DNA from: JBOGED01 sp050743625 | GTDB lineage: Bacteria; Actinomycetota; Nitriliruptoria; Euzebyales; Egibacteraceae | Length of the DNA: 13,204 nt | Direction: 5' to 3' | NCBI GenBank assembly: GCA_050743625.1 | Contig: JBOGED010000298.1 | Span: 1 to 13,204 of the forward strand | Shown here: piece after piece, positions 13,181-13,204 of the stretch | Layout: the number at the start of each line of letters is the position of its first letter | Numbering within the stretch: the stretch's first letter is position 1 | Position numbers and translations under genes: made by a program | The notes under the pieces: model-generated | Seen by the model: the letters and a program-made list of their open reading frames with translations, nothing else | The model's database searches: none | What the model was told of the DNA's origin: nothing

Positions 13181-13204
13181 CTTGGGGGCGGATACGCCCC
13201 CAAG
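13181..13204. repeat. Perfect 9-bp hairpin at the window edge
   Basis: CTTGGGGGC (13181-13189) and GCCCCCAAG (13196-13204) pair perfectly around the loop GGATAC. Its 14-bp core GGGCGGATACGCCC differs by one base from the core of the R2 hairpin (10844-10857). It lies about 80 bp upstream of the YbhB start, and the window ends at its last base. Confidence 0.8.

Overview
The window is about 13.2 kb of high-GC DNA. Third codon positions in the real genes are almost all G or C, and GTG/TTG starts, TANNNT -10 elements close to start codons and the gene families present all point to an actinomycete (Actinomycetota). I cannot name the genus. No rRNA, tRNA, CRISPR array or intact transposase was seen.

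Left part (1-6.5 kb), mostly intact genes. A 454-aa actinobacterial protein of unknown function (minus) is divergent from a FadR-type GntR regulator (plus). The regulator converges on a ribbon-helix-helix (RHH) DNA-binding protein (minus). Upstream of the RHH gene is an AT-rich island carrying a near-consensus plus-strand promoter (TTGACC-17-TATTCT) and two nearly identical 9-bp palindromes 30 bp apart. This promoter faces a 37-aa hydrophobic peptide gene overlapping a bacterial-PH (DUF304-like) membrane protein gene. After a gene-poor gap comes a two-gene minus-strand operon: a cytochrome P450 followed, 4 bp after its stop, by a sulfite-oxidase-family molybdopterin enzyme.

Middle part (6.5-11.0 kb), a debris island. 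It holds a small unidentified ORF, a CHAT-protease remnant cut just before its active site, a 163-bp repeat copy (R1), an intact DUF1697 gene, a broken short-chain dehydrogenase, a multiply frameshifted zinc-ribbon/TPR-like gene, and a PPOX-family flavin/F420 protein gene. That gene has lost its native stop and reads in frame into a deleted, duplicated piece of DUF1697. A 199-bp repeat copy (R2) in the same orientation follows. R2 has a 51-bp hairpin insertion that R1 lacks. The island looks like the product of repeated duplication, deletion and decay between the two direct repeats.

Right part (11.0-13.2 kb), intact again. An SMR-family exporter of Gdx/SugE type and a DoxX membrane protein form a translationally coupled minus-strand operon. 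They are divergent from a TetR repressor over a 36-bp gap. Two copies of GGACNNCAGTCC, 31 bp apart, lie across the gap and the start of tetR, a simple layout for a TetR-controlled efflux operon. A YbhB/PEBP-family protein gene overlaps tetR tail to tail. The window ends exactly at a perfect 9-bp hairpin whose core matches the hairpin inside R2 at 13 of 14 bases.

The best leads are the two paired-palindrome control regions (3156-3194 and 11915-11957), the R1/R2 repeat pair with its hairpin, and the PPOX-DUF1697 fusion. I did not find a clear new multi-gene system. The RHH/peptide/PH locus is the nearest candidate.
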